64,000 bases of DNA from CAWCAW01 sp963714125 (GCA_963714125.1 OY970234.1:1240001-1304000), one strand, 5' to 3'; positions 1 to 7,295 are shown, counted from the stretch's first letter. Numbers and translations: made by a program. The notes: generated by a model not told the origin, from the sequence alone.

Positions 1-145
1 AACCATGCTCGGCGATCCGTGCGGCGGCCCCACCCCAGGAATGACGTGTTTGACCGCCTCCGTGAAGGAAGAGGACTGGAACATCCTGAGAGCTCCCTCT
101 GCGGTCGCCGACAAGACGAAGTCCATCTTTGCCCTTGAAGTACAC
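1..145 (-). CDS. alpha/beta hydrolase, N-terminal fragment (cut by window start)
   Basis: The minus strand carries the first 48 codons of an alpha/beta-hydrolase-fold protein; the rest lies before base 1. After a GTG start (complement of 143-145) it reads VYFKGKDGLRLVGDRRG and then VLFLHGGGQTRHSWGG, the first strand and oxyanion-hole HGGG loop of a common actinobacterial hydrolase family. A second in-frame GTG at 166 is possible, and a stop lies shortly upstream of it. A GGGAG stretch precedes the 145 start at a rather long spacing. The nucleophile and other catalytic residues are outside the window, so the substrate cannot be inferred. It belongs to the chromosomal flank left of the integrated element. 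Confidence 0.75.
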   Translation of the reverse strand, partial: MYFKGKDGLRLVGDRRGSSQDVPVLFLHGGGQTRHSWGGAAARIAEHG

Positions 146-471
146 GATTGTTGGATTTGCTCCCACTCGGGAAGGGTAGCGATGTCCTCAAGGCTCGGCC
201 AACCTTGTCGTTCGAAACAGGACAGCGTGGGAATGCCGGGAGGCGCCCCCTCGGACCCTTTTTCACACGACGAGACGATGAGATCACAACCCCCAGGATC
301 GCAGAGGTGTTGCAATCATCCCTGGAAACCACCCCGCCGCGAGGGGGTCAATTTTCGGCCGTCGTTGACTTCGGGGACATCGGGCGCCTGGCTGGCCATG
401 AAAGGATGTACAGGCCATATGTAGGACGAAACCAAAACCGTAGGCCGACCGAGACTGAAGAAGGCCAGCTA
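146..471. other. non-coding left flank of the element
   Basis: No coding frame here has a recognisable product or a convincing start. It holds the upstream region of the hydrolase gene and what was probably the original upstream region of the tRNA-Arg gene, since the tRNA 5-prime half begins at 472. No terminator or repeat stands out. Confidence 0.5.
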
Positions 472-509
472 GCCCCCGTAGCTCAGAGGATAGAGCGTCG
501 GTTTCCTAA
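471..509 (+). repeat. attL: duplicated 5-prime half of tRNA-Arg
   Basis: This 39-base stretch is identical to 5630-5668, the first half of the intact tRNA-Arg gene through the anticodon loop, plus one preceding A. Identity stops abruptly at 510 (T here, A at 5669). Its pairing with an integrase gene next to the intact copy makes it the left attachment site of an integrated element. Confidence 0.8.
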
Positions 510-530
510 TGCTCATAAGTGCGTCCGGTC

Positions 531-550
531 GAGACGGCAGGAGACGGCAA
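531..550 (+). repeat. 10-base tandem repeat near attL
   Basis: GAGACGGCAG is followed directly by GAGACGGCAA, 21 bases inside the left attachment site. It could be a recombination-factor binding site, but no copy was found near the right end. Confidence 0.4.
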
Positions 551-623
551 CAGAAGGCCTGACTAGGGATTTCAGTTTATCGTGTCGTCCCGTGCAGTGC
601 CCTGCCGTCGCAAATCGTCGAAA

Positions 624-645
624 ATTCTGGGATGGATTCTGGGAT
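624..645 (+). repeat. paired ATTCTGGGAT repeats, candidate arm-type sites (left)
   Basis: ATTCTGGGAT occurs at 624-633 and again at 636-645, a 12-base period. A matching pair in the same orientation lies at 5557-5577 near the other end of the element. Tyrosine integrases of the lambda/L5 class bind such short direct repeats with their N-terminal domain, which supports a role as arm-type integrase sites. Confidence 0.55.
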
Positions 646-763
646 GGATCCGAGCGCGTTGTCTTCGTTTGTCCACTGCCGCACCGCCTTTGGCGGCTTG
701 GCGTCAACGCAATCGTGAGTCGACGCGGATAATCGGTTGACCTGACTCGGACATCCGGTGATG

Positions 764-1018
764 TCACGCTGAAGACGGTATCTCCCCCGAGTTTGATTTG
801 CGGGCTCTGTATGCCGCTTGGCGGCTCGCAGCGTTCCGGTAGATCCGCGGCCGTCCAGCGCCGGCTCTGGCGCCACCCCAGCCAAAATCGGGACCCGTCG
901 GCTCCTCGACGCCCGCATCAGCCCGGACAACGTTCGTGACGAAAACGACATCCGCCTTGGACGCGGATTTCGATCGATCTTCCCGTCGTATCCGTTTGGC
1001 CCGACTGGCTCGTCCCAT
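764..1018 (-). CDS. small basic protein of unknown function
   Basis: An 84-residue protein starting at ATG (complement of 1016-1018). The N-terminus is rich in Arg and Lys (MGRASRAKRIRREDR). The C-terminus carries WGGARAGAGRPRIYRNA followed by a RQAAYRARK segment. That Gly/Arg/Pro motif and the RxxYRxRK tail occur in small phage- and element-encoded proteins and suggest nucleic-acid binding. The frame is open further upstream to 1126, but those residues have no coding character. The first gene inside the left end of the element; no specific function is assigned. Confidence 0.5.
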   Translation of the reverse strand: MGRASRAKRIRREDRSKSASKADVVFVTNVVRADAGVEEPTGPDFGWGGARAGAGRPRIYRNAASRQAAYRARKSNSGEIPSSA

Positions 1019-1229
1019 CTTGTGATCGTAGGAAGCGGTTGTTGCAGTGAATCCCGTGTTCCAGCACCCCAGAGACGACGCCCTTCTGCCTACGGCAGCG
1101 GGCGTCGTCAGGGGCTGTGCAGGCAAATGGGTAACGGCCGATCCAGTGTTACGGAATCAAGATTCCCAGGGGGCACGTTTTTCCAGGTCAGCGGAGAGTG
1201 TCACTGTGTGAGAACTGTCTTTACGAAGA

Positions 1230-1667
1230 TCAAGCTTGATTCGACAGCAAAGCCTCAATGAGATTGAGGTCGATGCGCGTCGCTGCGACCGTCATGGAGA
1301 CCGAATCTCGTTCACAATCGATGACCGTTGTCCGGGGCCAGCCGAAACGAAGAAACAGGGAATCACCCTTCCTTGGCGATCGAGTTCGCGTTTTCCAAAT
1401 GCCAGCTTCCCACCTGACTATTTCCCTTGGGAAAAGTGAGACGCTGTGGAAGACGATTTCTTCGCTCGACAACTCCATGATGCCTTGGTGCATGTTCCCT
1501 GCGGCTGGCAGGGTAAAAGCTGTCACCAAGAGATGGGCCCCATTGCTGATATCCCGTAGATTCGCATTGAGGCGCGCATCGCGGGGAACGAAGTAGAAAC
1601 GAACGACGTGATCGACAACTATGCCGATCCACCAGGTCCATTTTGGATGCCATGCGCCGTACGCCAC
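1230..1667 (-). CDS. hypothetical protein
   Basis: A 145-residue frame from a GTG at 1667; the frame is open to 1880, but the extra N-terminal residues look non-coding. It has a Trp-rich hydrophobic N-terminal stretch (WHPKWTWWIGIVVDHVV) and a more polar C-terminal half with alternating hydrophobic residues ending NLIEALLSNQA. No family was recognised. One hydrophobic segment could be membrane-associated or a buried beta strand. It lies in the sparsely coding part of the element without close partners. The start is uncertain, and it could be non-coding. Confidence 0.4.
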   Translation of the reverse strand: MAYGAWHPKWTWWIGIVVDHVVRFYFVPRDARLNANLRDISNGAHLLVTAFTLPAAGNMHQGIMELSSEEIVFHSVSLFPREIVRWEAGIWKTRTRSPRKGDSLFLRFGWPRTTVIDCERDSVSMTVAATRIDLNLIEALLSNQA

Positions 1668-1950
1668 GATGTATCCCAGCCGTGCTTTAAGGTGAATCGA
1701 CGTTACAACCTGTTGCGGGCGGATGGGTCGCCGGGGAAGACTGCGTCCGCGACAAACGCCCAATCGACCGCTCTGGACCCGGTATTCCGCTGTCCCCACT
1801 GCCCAACTGATGGCGCTTTGGGGTGCCCGACACTCATGCAGTAGCGCTCGGTCCGCCCAGGGGCATCCGAGTCTCCCCATAGAGTTATCGACCGTGCGGG
1901 AACCCGAATACCCCGGTCAGCCGGTCACAGGTCCGGCTGTCGGGCCGTGG

Positions 1951-2571
1951 ATGCGGCTTCGTCTCCTGCTCTCGCAGGTCGGTGGGTCGCGGCATCGGAA
2001 ACACGCTTTCGACATGCTCATCTGCGTTGGCGATCTCCCCGGCCCGGGCTGGCAAGAGCTCAATAGGCACAGCCGCCGAGTTGGCGCCGCCGAATCTGGT
2101 CCCATTGCTCGCCGAGCCCGAGAGACGGGCGAATTCACTGCACTTCGACGGTTTCGTCATGAAGATCCCCCCGGCGGGATGATGGCGCAGGTCCTTCCCC
2201 TGGCGACTAGTTCTGATGCTGAGAAGCAAGTCGTTGCTTTTCCTTCGACTGGAATCCGATGGCAGGGCGTGACGACTGTCGAAGACCATTTCCTCGACGA
2301 CGTCCAGGTTGAAGGAGTAGACCAACTCATCGCATGGGAGAGCGTCACTGAGCGAGATGACGTCCGTGGGACTTCTCGCAAGATCGCGGGGCGAGTTGGA
2401 CGAGTCACTTTTTTGGTCACAGCCTCCGCAGCCGGCCCGGGCTGGCCGCTTGTCGATCTTGTTGCAATTGCTTCCTCGCAGGCGACAAGAATTCGCTTGG
2501 TGCTAGAAGACCCACCCCAAGGCGGACCGCTGACGTTTGGCGATCGACCGCACGGAACAAGCCGGTCCTGA
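1951..2571 (+). CDS. hypothetical actinobacterial protein
   Basis: A 206-residue frame from ATG 1951. The stretch CVGDLPGPGWQELNRHSRR, then an RETGEFTALRRF segment and a C-terminal SAAGPGWPLVDLVAIASSQA, resembles a loosely conserved family of actinobacterial proteins of unknown function with a DLPGxGW motif, from memory only. No signal peptide or membrane segment is evident. The frame continues upstream to 1723 without coding character. It is the only sizeable plus-strand gene in the element; the opposite strand also has open frames here, but they lack any recognisable motif. Confidence 0.45.
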   Translation: MRLRLLLSQVGGSRHRKHAFDMLICVGDLPGPGWQELNRHSRRVGAAESGPIARRARETGEFTALRRFRHEDPPGGMMAQVLPLATSSDAEKQVVAFPSTGIRWQGVTTVEDHFLDDVQVEGVDQLIAWESVTERDDVRGTSRKIAGRVGRVTFLVTASAAGPGWPLVDLVAIASSQATRIRLVLEDPPQGGPLTFGDRPHGTSRS

Positions 2572-2993
2572 AGCTCTGTGTACTCAAAAGGGATAGAGCG
2601 CACGCTTGTCCTACAACTTGTCCTATGAATCTGGTCAACTCGTGCCGTCTGACACCTTGGCCCGCCAAGTACGCGCCTGCTCAGGGCTTGTGTTGCCTTT
2701 TAGGACCGTCGAAACTGCCATGCGTGGGCGCCTTCACACTGCGTGCTTCATTTGCTGATGCGGTACCGCGGCCGGCGCAAACACCGGACAGCTTGAACAT
2801 CCAATGCTCCTTGAGCTGCATGTCTGGGATTCGATATTTCCCTGTCCGCGGCAGTCACCGAACTGCGAGTATGCGGACGGCGTTCTTGAGCAGAACATCG
2901 CTGGACCAGGCGATCGGGCAGATGAGTTCACCGTCAACGCCATGGGCAGTACCTACGTCGTTGGGCATGGGGAGCGGCCCAGAGCGTTGCAGG
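2572..2993. other. stretch without a supported gene
   Basis: Several overlapping frames are open on both strands, but none has a plausible start, motif or composition. I see no repeat, hairpin or RNA gene. Confidence 0.5.
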
Positions 2994-3344
2994 CTAAGAA
3001 GTCCCGGGCAGGGGGTCGTCGGTGTCGACTGCGAATACGAATGCCCAGGACGCGGAAGAATCGTCAGGGCGGTCGTCGGTTGACTCCAGAGAAACCCCAG
3101 GCTCGTAATCGTCGATCAAGGTCACTACGTCATCAACGGCGCGCTCCGTGGCTCGACGCCACAAAATCGCTTCGACGCGGGCCGTGATGGGTTGGCCCTG
3201 CAAATCATTGCCATAGTCGTGGCGCTGCTCGACTAGCTTTCCGTCGTTGTAGAAGACAGACATCCTGATTTCATCGCCGACGTTCCGTGTGGGCCCGCAG
3301 CATTCCTGCTCCCAGTCGATCAGCCACACGTGGGCGGTCGTCAC
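2994..3344 (-). CDS. DUF6578-like hypothetical protein
   Basis: A 116-residue acidic protein starting at GTG (complement of 3342-3344); a TTG two codons upstream is the alternative. The N-terminus, HVWLIDWEQECCGPTRNVGDEI, has the W..DW...CCG...VGD pattern I associate with the DUF6578 family of actinobacterial proteins. The C-terminal 35 residues are Asp/Ser-rich. Function is unknown, and no partner gene is adjacent. The family assignment rests on motif resemblance. Confidence 0.55.
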   Translation of the reverse strand: MTTAHVWLIDWEQECCGPTRNVGDEIRMSVFYNDGKLVEQRHDYGNDLQGQPITARVEAILWRRATERAVDDVVTLIDDYEPGVSLESTDDRPDDSSASWAFVFAVDTDDPLPGTS

Positions 3345-3549
3345 AGCCAAAAACTACCGTGCCGCCCGAGTAAGTCCAAGCTGGTCGAAGGTGCCGATGG
3401 CGTCACGTGTATTTGGCGATTGCGCGCGCAACCAGAGACCGTTCAGAGCGCTTTGACAGGTGCTAGGTGCGCTCCCGCGCCGATCCCTGCCTGGCCCATC
3501 GGGCCGCTCTCACGGGGCGACAGCGGGACATGGGTGATAGACCACTCGT

Positions 3550-3708
3550 GTGAAGTGGGGCCTGCTTGCGGCGGCGTTGGTCGTCATTTTGGGATTGGCG
3601 TTGACCGCCTGTGTCTCTTCGACCGCAGCGTCGGCGGCTCCCCGACAGGCTTGTTCTCTTCTTACCGCTGTCCAGGCAAGCTCAAGCTTAAATGGCAACA
3701 TCCAATAA
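3550..3708 (+). CDS. truncated lipoprotein (signal peptide plus short tail)
   Basis: From GTG 3550 the frame encodes 52 residues: MKW, a hydrophobic run (GLLAAALVVILGLALTAC) with a lipobox LTAC at about residue 21, then a short Ser/Ala-rich stretch and a TAA at 3706-3708. This is a well-formed lipoprotein signal peptide, but the mature part is only about 30 residues. The probable explanation is the remnant of a longer lipoprotein gene whose 3-prime part was lost; a genuine short lipoprotein is possible. No Shine-Dalgarno sequence stands out. Confidence 0.5.
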   Translation: MKWGLLAAALVVILGLALTACVSSTAASAAPRQACSLLTAVQASSSLNGNIQ

Positions 3709-3842
3709 CCTCAGCCACTGAAGTTCTATCAAGTGGATTCAGGCGCCGGTCCATCGCAGGCTCCAACGGGTTCGCACCCAGAAGGCCCAGAGCCCTGATC
3801 CTCTGTTACGACCCGAAAAGAACCACTACAGGGCAGTATCCG

Positions 3843-4070
3843 TCAAGCCGCGACGTAATGCCGGACGTCTACGACCACGCCGGCAGCGGCCGCCTCGCGT
3901 GCGAGGTCGAGCAGTCTCTGTGTGACCTGTTCGTCAAAGTATGGTTCTCCGCACGTGCTGCAGATTTCTGCGGGAACGTCCTTCACAACGAGGGTCATCC
4001 CTTCGTATGACACGGTCTCGTCCGAGGTGCCGGGCCGCAGCTCGCCTTCTCGGCACAAAGGGCACTTCAT
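3843..4070 (-). CDS. YgiT-type zinc-finger antitoxin
   Basis: A 75-residue protein with two CxxC knuckles (C3/C6 in MKCPLCREG and C37/C40 in CSTCGEPY), the signature of the MqsA/YgiT N-terminal zinc domain. The C-terminal HTH of MqsA is absent, as in the short YgiT-type proteins paired with DUF4258 toxins. Its ATG overlaps the toxin stop by four bases (4067-4070), so the two are translationally coupled, toxin first. It is expected to bind and neutralise the toxin; whether it also represses the operon is unclear without an HTH. Confidence 0.8.
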   Translation of the reverse strand: MKCPLCREGELRPGTSDETVSYEGMTLVVKDVPAEICSTCGEPYFDEQVTQRLLDLAREAAAAGVVVDVRHYVAA

Positions 4071-4333
4071 GTACTTATCCTACGCCGAAACGACGGGTCC
4101 CACCGCGTTGGATCAGGCCGATACACCGTGATCACAAAGGTGATCCCATTTGAGTGCCGAACTACGAGGTGGAGCGCTTGAACTTCCGATCGGCCCAGTA
4201 CTAACTGGGCACCGTCGTCGTATTCCTCAACGATCTCAGAGGATCCCAACGCTGTCCGGACGTCAGAAACATTGAGGTGGAAAGCGAGCATCCGGTCCCG
4301 AGCATGGCGGCTAAAGCGGAGGTTGCGTGGCAT
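4067..4333 (-). CDS. DUF4258-family toxin
   Basis: An 88-residue protein starting at ATG (complement of 4331-4333). RFSRHARDRMLAFHLNVSD followed by beta-strand-rich sequence (VLGRSEVQALHLVVRH, then ITFVITVYRPDP) matches the DUF4258/RelE-like fold, in which an N-terminal H-A-x-x-R-M motif is typical. It sits 13 bases after the integrase stop and overlaps the zinc-finger antitoxin gene, which strongly supports a type II toxin, probably an mRNA-acting nuclease by family analogy. The order integrase-toxin-antitoxin suggests a single transcript. Confidence 0.75.
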   Translation of the reverse strand: MPRNLRFSRHARDRMLAFHLNVSDVRTALGSSEIVEEYDDGAQLVLGRSEVQALHLVVRHSNGITFVITVYRPDPTRWDPSFRRRIST

Positions 4334-4346
4334 CAGAAACGCCGAC

Positions 4347-5558
4347 TCAAGCCAACAGCTCGGCTGTCGAACCAGGTGTAGTGGCCGTCGCTCCCGGTGG
4401 AGTGAGAGCAAGTCGACCCATCACCGCCGCAGCATCGCGGTCAGCCGCCTCCATAAAGTGGGCGTACGTGCGAAGCGTGATGGCTGGGTGGGCGTGGCCG
4501 AGCCTTCCTGCGATCGTGCGTATGTCCACCCCTGAGCTGGCTAGGACGGTGGCGGCGAAGTGGCGGAGGTCATGGAATCGGACGGGTCCGAGACCGAGGC
4601 GTTTCGCTGTCCGGCGCCAAGCGCCGGATATCTGATCCGGTCGCATGGGTCGTGAGGCATCGAGTTCGAGAGACCACACGTAACCGCCGGCGGGGATCGG
4701 CACACTCGTCCGGTCCGATCGATGATCGAGCCGGCTCCGATGAGTTTCGAGAGCAGCGACGGTCGAATGGTCCAACGCGATGCGCCGGGACCGGTGTGAC
4801 TTCGGATCCTTTTCGACGAGACCCTCAGAACGGGTTTCGGTAATTGCCCTCGTCACGGTCAAGGTGCCGCCGGTGAGATCCACATCCGTCCATCGGAGTC
4901 CGCAGAGCTCTCCCCGTCGGCAGCCGGTCGTTGCCGCCACGAATATCAGACAGGCGAGTTCTGGATTGCGCTTCTCGAGGTCCATCAGGACCCGCCGCAC
5001 GTCGTCAACACTCGGAGGCTGAACGTCACGGGGCCGCAGTGACGGGGCCGTGGCTCGGACTGTGGGGGAGTGGTCGATCCATCCCCAGCGGACGGCTTGG
5101 TGAAGAGCCGAGGAAAGGCAGGCGTGATAATGGTGGATCGTGTTGTTGGCCAGCCCCTTCTTCTGGAGGAGACCGTAGAACTGGTCGATATCAGAGGCGG
5201 AAAGCTTGGCGAGCTCGATATTGCCGAGGGCGGGATCAATGCCGTTTTTGATCAGACTCCGGTAGCCCTCGATCGTTTTGGGTGATCGGCCCAGGCGCTC
5301 GAGGTGCGTGAGCCATTGCTCGGTCAATTGGCGAACATTCGCCTTTGTGCCCTGAAACTTGCCGTTGGCTGCCTGGTTGACGATCCGGGCGATCTCCTCC
5401 CGTGCCTTACGCTTGCCGCCGTGGACGGTCCGGCTCACAGTGCGATAACTACCCGTGAGGGGGTCACGGCCGAGGGCTACCCGAATCTCCCATACGCCCG
5501 GGGATTTCTCACGAAGCGAGCCGCTCATCGGGCGGAATGTACCCGCCAGTTGTGCCAT
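4347..5558 (-). CDS. tyrosine recombinase/integrase
   Basis: A 403-residue site-specific recombinase. It has an N-terminal AP2-like arm-binding domain (about 12-70), a SAM-like core-binding domain (about 72-175), and a catalytic domain with R214 (TGCRRGEL), a candidate Lys at 253, H329 and R332 (HDLRH), H355 (LGHAHP) and nucleophile Y365 (TLRTYAH). All catalytic residues are present and the length is normal, so it should be active. It lies 73 bases from tRNA-Arg, reading away from it. The start codon overlaps the first of two TTCTGGGAT repeats, so integrase binding there could repress its own expression. It probably integrates and excises the 510-5630 element. Confidence 0.93.
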   Translation of the reverse strand: MAQLAGTFRPMSGSLREKSPGVWEIRVALGRDPLTGSYRTVSRTVHGGKRKAREEIARIVNQAANGKFQGTKANVRQLTEQWLTHLERLGRSPKTIEGYRSLIKNGIDPALGNIELAKLSASDIDQFYGLLQKKGLANNTIHHYHACLSSALHQAVRWGWIDHSPTVRATAPSLRPRDVQPPSVDDVRRVLMDLEKRNPELACLIFVAATTGCRRGELCGLRWTDVDLTGGTLTVTRAITETRSEGLVEKDPKSHRSRRIALDHSTVAALETHRSRLDHRSDRTSVPIPAGGYVWSLELDASRPMRPDQISGAWRRTAKRLGLGPVRFHDLRHFAATVLASSGVDIRTIAGRLGHAHPAITLRTYAHFMEAADRDAAAVMGRLALTPPGATATTPGSTAELLA

Positions 5559-5577
5559 TCTGGGATTTTTCTGGGAT
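5557..5577 (+). repeat. paired TTCTGGGAT repeats, candidate arm-type sites (right)
   Basis: ATTCTGGGAT at 5557-5566 and TTTCTGGGAT at 5568-5577 repeat with an 11-base period, in the same orientation as the pair at 624-645. They lie about 55 bases from the tRNA attachment core and overlap the integrase start codon. Confidence 0.55.
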
Positions 5578-5630
5578 ACGAGCCGGTAAGCGGCCAGATA
5601 CCTTGCTGAAATAGCCTTCTACCAGCCAAA

Positions 5631-5706
5631 GCCCCCGTAGCTCAGAGGATAGAGCGTCGGTTTCCTAAACCGTGCGTCGCAGGTTCGAGTCCTGCCGGGG
5701 GCGCCA
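5631..5706 (+). tRNA. tRNA-Arg (anticodon CCU), with encoded CCA
   Basis: A complete cloverleaf: acceptor GCCCCCG (5631-5637) pairs with CGGGGGC (5696-5702). The D-arm contains AGCTCAGAGGATAGAGC. The anticodon stem CGGTT/AACCG encloses TTCCTAA with anticodon CCT. The T-arm GCAGG-TTCGAGT-CCTGC is canonical, followed by discriminator G5703 and an encoded CCA (5704-5706). It reads AGG codons. Its first 38 bases are repeated at 472-509, so it is the integration target of the neighbouring element. The sequence upstream of it belongs to the element, so its present promoter is probably not the ancestral one. Confidence 0.96.
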
Positions 5707-5782
5707 AACAAGACGGCTTCGTCACCCGCAATTTCGCTCCGGGCAAATCACTCATGGGTTCGCGGCCCACGACCAAGGCGCA

Positions 5783-6443
5783 CTACGCCCGTTGTCCCTC
5801 GACTCGCCGCCGGGCCATGAGCAAGGCGATGTATTCGAGCACTGTGTCGAGCGCGCTTTCGAGTGGGCCGGTATCCCGATGGACCTGAGAAAGGATGAGG
5901 CCGCCCTGGAGTGCGGCCAAGAGTGCGGTGGCGAGCCGGTTGGGATCGGCGCTGCGTCGTAGGTCGCCGCGTCGGTGCATCGCGCTCGAGTCCGTCGCGA
6001 ATTAAGGCTTCCCACTGGTCGAACCCATCCATTAGATCGTCACGGCACTCTGGATGAGCCTCGAACAGTTCCCCGGCGAGGCTGCCAAGCGGACAACCGC
6101 CTTTGCACCGAGCTTGACGCTGGCTTTCCACCACGAGATCTCGCCAAGCCCTGAGGGCGTCCATGGTGTCCAAGCTGCCGAGAAAAGGTTGCTGGTTGGC
6201 CAGGACCTCCTGGGTCTGGTGCGCAATCACGGCCCGGACGAGCCGCTGCTTGTCGCCGAAGTAGTGATACAGCTGCGAGGCGCTTACGCCGGCCGCCTTC
6301 TGCACGTCCTCCCAACTCGTACCCGCAACGCCGCCCTCGTACATCAGCGACGCCGCCGCTACCACGATGCGCTCGCGCGTGGCCTGCCCCTTGGGCGTGA
6401 ACGGCCGCTCCTTGTCGCCGCCTTCTCTGCTGCTCCCCGCCAT
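5783..6443 (-). pseudogene. TetR-family repressor, frameshifted
   Basis: From ATG 6443 the protein has a normal TetR N-terminal helix-turn-helix (ATRERIVVAAASLMYEGG, TSWEDVQKAAGVSASQLYHY) and ligand-domain start through about residue 154 (ALIRDGLER). The frame then runs into Arg/Pro-rich nonsense to 5748. A second frame (5783-5980) supplies the expected continuation (MHRRGDLRRSADPNRLATAL, then LLAALQGGLILSQV). The two join if one base near 5980 is removed, so there is a +1 frameshift or a sequencing error. The intact form would repress the divergent SDR gene through the paired operators at 6477-6522. The DNA-binding domain survives, but the dimer interface is lost. Confidence 0.8.
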
Positions 6444-6476
6444 GCATGACATTCTACTGCTGCGTCCTCGATTTTT

Positions 6477-6522
6477 GAAGTTGACACTCCACAATTATGT
6501 GACATAGTGAAGTGGACACTTC
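6477..6522. promoter_or_regulatory. double TetR-type operator and SDR promoter
   Basis: GAAGTGGACACTTC (6509-6522) is a palindrome with 6-base arms, and GAAGTTGACACTCC (6477-6490) is an imperfect copy 32 bases upstream. The outer sequences ATTTTTGAAGT (6471-6481) and ACTTCAAAAAT (6518-6528) also form an inverted repeat. A TTGACA at 6481-6486 and CATAGT at 6503-6508 give a plausible plus-strand promoter overlapped by the left site. It sits between the tetR start and the SDR gene, as expected for a self-regulating TetR pair. Confidence 0.75.
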
Positions 6523-6542
6523 AAAAATGAGGAGATCACCCC

Positions 6543-7295
6543 ATGAGTACTACCGACCTCAACGGAACCGTCGCCTTGGTCACTGGAGCCACCAGCGGCA
6601 TCGGCAAGGCCACCGCCGTCTCGCTCGCCGGGCGCGGTAGCCACGTACTGGTTGCAGGCCGCGATGTACCCCGGGGCGAGGCCATCGTGAGCGCCATCCG
6701 GGCGGCTGGAGGGAAGGCCGACTTCGTGGCCGGAGACCTGCGGAGCGCGGAATCGGCCCGCCAACTTGCCCGCCACGCCGTCGAGGCCGGGGGAGGCCAC
6801 GTGGACATCTTGGTCAACAACGCCGGGATCTTCCCTGTCGGGCCCACCGCGGACATCAGCGAGGAGGACATCGACGCCGTTCTTGCCGTCAACGTCAAAG
6901 TCCCCTTCGTCCTCGTGGGCGAGCTTGCCCCTGCCATGGCGGCAAGGGGGAAAGGCGCCATCGTGAACGTTGGCACTATGGCCGCCGAGTTCGGCATTCC
7001 GGGCATGTCGATCTACGGGGCCAGCAAGGCTGCGCTCGTGCTGCTGACAAAGGCGTGGGCCGCCGAGTTCGGCCCCAGTGGCGTTCGGGTCAATGCCGTC
7101 AACCCTGGCCCGACCCGAACCGAAGGCACCGCGCCACTCGGTGAAGCCATCGACCAGTTCGCCGCACTCGCCCCCGCCGGACGGGCCGCATCGCCCGAGG
7201 AGATCGCGGCAGCAATCACCTACCTGGTTTCCGACGATGCCAGCTTCGTTCAGGGAGCCATCGTCGCCGTCGACGGCGGGCGGACCGCGGCCTGA
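6543..7295 (+). CDS. SDR-family oxidoreductase
   Basis: A 250-residue classical short-chain dehydrogenase. The cofactor loop TGATSGIG is at residues 14-21, NNAG at 92-95, and the active-site Y158 and K162 in YGASK. The usual catalytic Ser, 13 residues before the Tyr, is Thr145 here (VGTMAAEF). The C-terminal segment GAIVAVDGG is typical. The Arg following the first Gly strands (GRD) suggests NADP(H) preference, an inference. AGGAG precedes the ATG at good spacing. It is divergent from the broken tetR and lies under the paired operators, a layout often seen for inducible reductases. Substrate unknown. Confidence 0.85.
   Translation: MSTTDLNGTVALVTGATSGIGKATAVSLAGRGSHVLVAGRDVPRGEAIVSAIRAAGGKADFVAGDLRSAESARQLARHAVEAGGGHVDILVNNAGIFPVGPTADISEEDIDAVLAVNVKVPFVLVGELAPAMAARGKGAIVNVGTMAAEFGIPGMSIYGASKAALVLLTKAWAAEFGPSGVRVNAVNPGPTRTEGTAPLGEAIDQFAALAPAGRAASPEEIAAAITYLVSDDASFVQGAIVAVDGGRTAA

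Larger units (their letters stand above)
510..5630. mobile_element. small integrative element in tRNA-Arg(CCU)
   Basis: The element is bounded by the 39-base tRNA duplication (471-509 and 5630-5668). It carries a tyrosine recombinase beside the right end, a toxin-antitoxin pair and a few small genes of unknown role, with long sparsely coding stretches unlike the tight packing elsewhere. No replication, conjugation or phage structural genes are visible, so it is either a degraded integrative element or a satellite needing a helper. Because the duplicated part is the tRNA 5-prime half, the intact tRNA at the right should consist of an element-supplied promoter and 5-prime half joined to the chromosomal 3-prime half. 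Confidence 0.75.

Noticed and set aside
148..732. Long plus-strand frame over the left attachment site
   Set aside because: It runs through the tRNA half-copy and the arm repeats and its translation has no protein-like pattern; the real gene here is the minus-strand hydrolase.
2625..3187. Two overlapping plus-strand frames before the DUF6578-like gene
   Set aside because: No start with a ribosome site, no motif, and the opposite-strand protein has a recognisable family pattern.
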